NCBI GenBank assembly: GCA_910585395.1 | Contig: CAJUCK010000007.1 | Span: 1,239-15,932, forward strand | Direction: 5' to 3' | Source: an uncultured Lachnospiraceae bacterium | Lineage (GTDB): Bacteria > Bacillota > Clostridia > Lachnospirales > Lachnospiraceae | Length of the DNA: 14,694 nt | Shown: one piece after another, positions 14,287 to 14,694 of the stretch | Layout of the letters: every line of letters starts with the position of its first letter | How positions within the stretch are numbered: the stretch's first letter is position 1 | Made by a program: the position numbers and the translations under genes | The notes under the pieces: model-generated | What the model was told of the DNA's origin: nothing | Databases searched by the model: none | Seen by the model: only the letters and a program-made list of their open reading frames with translations

Positions 14287-14694
14287 TTACTGTTCAATGA
14301 CAGCAGCCTGTACGCCATAAGTTTCTGCACAATTTGTCATGCTTTTATCTTTGTAACTGGAGGAGAAGAATTCATTCAACGCCTCAGTCAGGTCAGAGCC
14401 TTTACGGAAGCCAACGCCATATTCTTCGCTGTTGAGTCCTACGGTATAGGTAAGGTCAGCATAGCTTGTCCCTTCTCCTACCATAGCAGCAGCCATCAAA
14501 GAATCAATCACGGCAGCATCGGAAGTACCTGCGGCAACTTCCATCAGAGCATCAGCCTGCGCTTTTACAGCAGTATAATTTAAATCAAGTTCTTTTACCT
14601 GGCTCTCACCAGCGCTGCCTGCCTCAACTGCAAAGTTGAGATCCTTTAAGCTGTCCGTATCCTGGTACTGATCCGCCTTATCTGCCGGAACAAT
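14287..14694 (-). CDS. ABC transporter solute-binding protein, family 3, C-terminal part (cut by window end)
   Basis: The frame is open from the right edge of the window, giving the last 135 residues of a periplasmic-type binding protein; the signal peptide and first lobe lie outside. The visible part fits the second lobe and return of an SBP_bac_3 protein: LKDLNFAVEAGSAGE (the usual 'gk.vgv..Gt..e' strand), then the helix VKAQADALMEVAAGTSDAAV, in which the '..G..DA.v.D' pattern is characteristic, then YTVGLNSEEYGVGFRKGSDL, the 'yGiavrKgd..L' signature. It ends AAVIEQ. The position directly before the permease (41 bases to the preferred start) identifies it as the substrate receptor of the same importer. 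Polar amino acid specificity is inferred from family and neighbours. Confidence 0.93.
   Translation of the reverse strand: MVPADKADQYQDTDSLKDLNFAVEAGSAGESQVKELDLNYTAVKAQADALMEVAAGTSDAAVIDSLMAAAMVGEGTSYADLTYTVGLNSEEYGVGFRKGSDLTEALNEFFSSSYKDKSMTNCAETYGVQAAVIEQ

Overview
The window looks like chromosomal DNA from a Gram-positive, spore-forming gut anaerobe of the class Clostridia, most likely Lachnospiraceae. The reasons are an A+T-leaning composition, strong AGGAGG-type ribosome binding sites, a surface protein with BspA-like leucine-rich repeats and the 'GNYTG' repeat common in that family, and a Cwp84-like cysteine protease. No mobile element, CRISPR array, tRNA or rRNA gene was seen. The assignment is an inference from gene content, not a database match.

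Layout, left to right. (1) Positions 1-1564 hold the 3' part of a large, unrecognised cytoplasmic-looking protein on the plus strand. (2) A 465-base gap follows. It contains a run of strong inverted repeats (stacked terminator-like hairpins), then a sigma-G-like promoter driving a 75-residue Asn-rich repeat protein (2030-2257) with its own strong terminator. (3) Positions 2357-7794 form a tightly packed plus-strand cluster: a single-domain rhodanese, a THUMP-type rRNA methyltransferase, a membrane-anchored papain-family protease with a lectin-like domain, an AMIN-like/Amidase_3 cell wall amidase, the RdgB/HAM1 nucleotide-pool cleaner and a YfcE-type phosphodiesterase. (4) At 7926-8750 lies an M15 peptidoglycan peptidase that resembles a phage endolysin and lacks a signal peptide; it ends at an 18-bp terminator. 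(5) A sigma-A promoter then drives a 1223-residue secreted protein (9002-12673): signal peptide, a PPC-like domain, seven Ig-like repeats, LRR_5-type segments and a lysine-rich tail. (6) Convergent to it, on the minus strand, is a polar amino acid ABC importer: the ATPase (12757-13542), the permease (13559-14245) and the 3' part of the solute-binding protein (14287 to the window end).

Much of the plus strand serves the cell envelope: two peptidoglycan hydrolases, an exported protease and a giant surface protein. These are interleaved with housekeeping RNA and nucleotide genes. Nothing here is clearly a new multi-gene system. The most interesting leads are the putative forespore-expressed Asn-rich repeat protein with its hairpin-dense upstream region, the Cwp84-like protease that has a different anchoring module, the signal-less M15 lysin, and the Ig-repeat protein with one unpaired Cys per repeat and no recognisable anchor.
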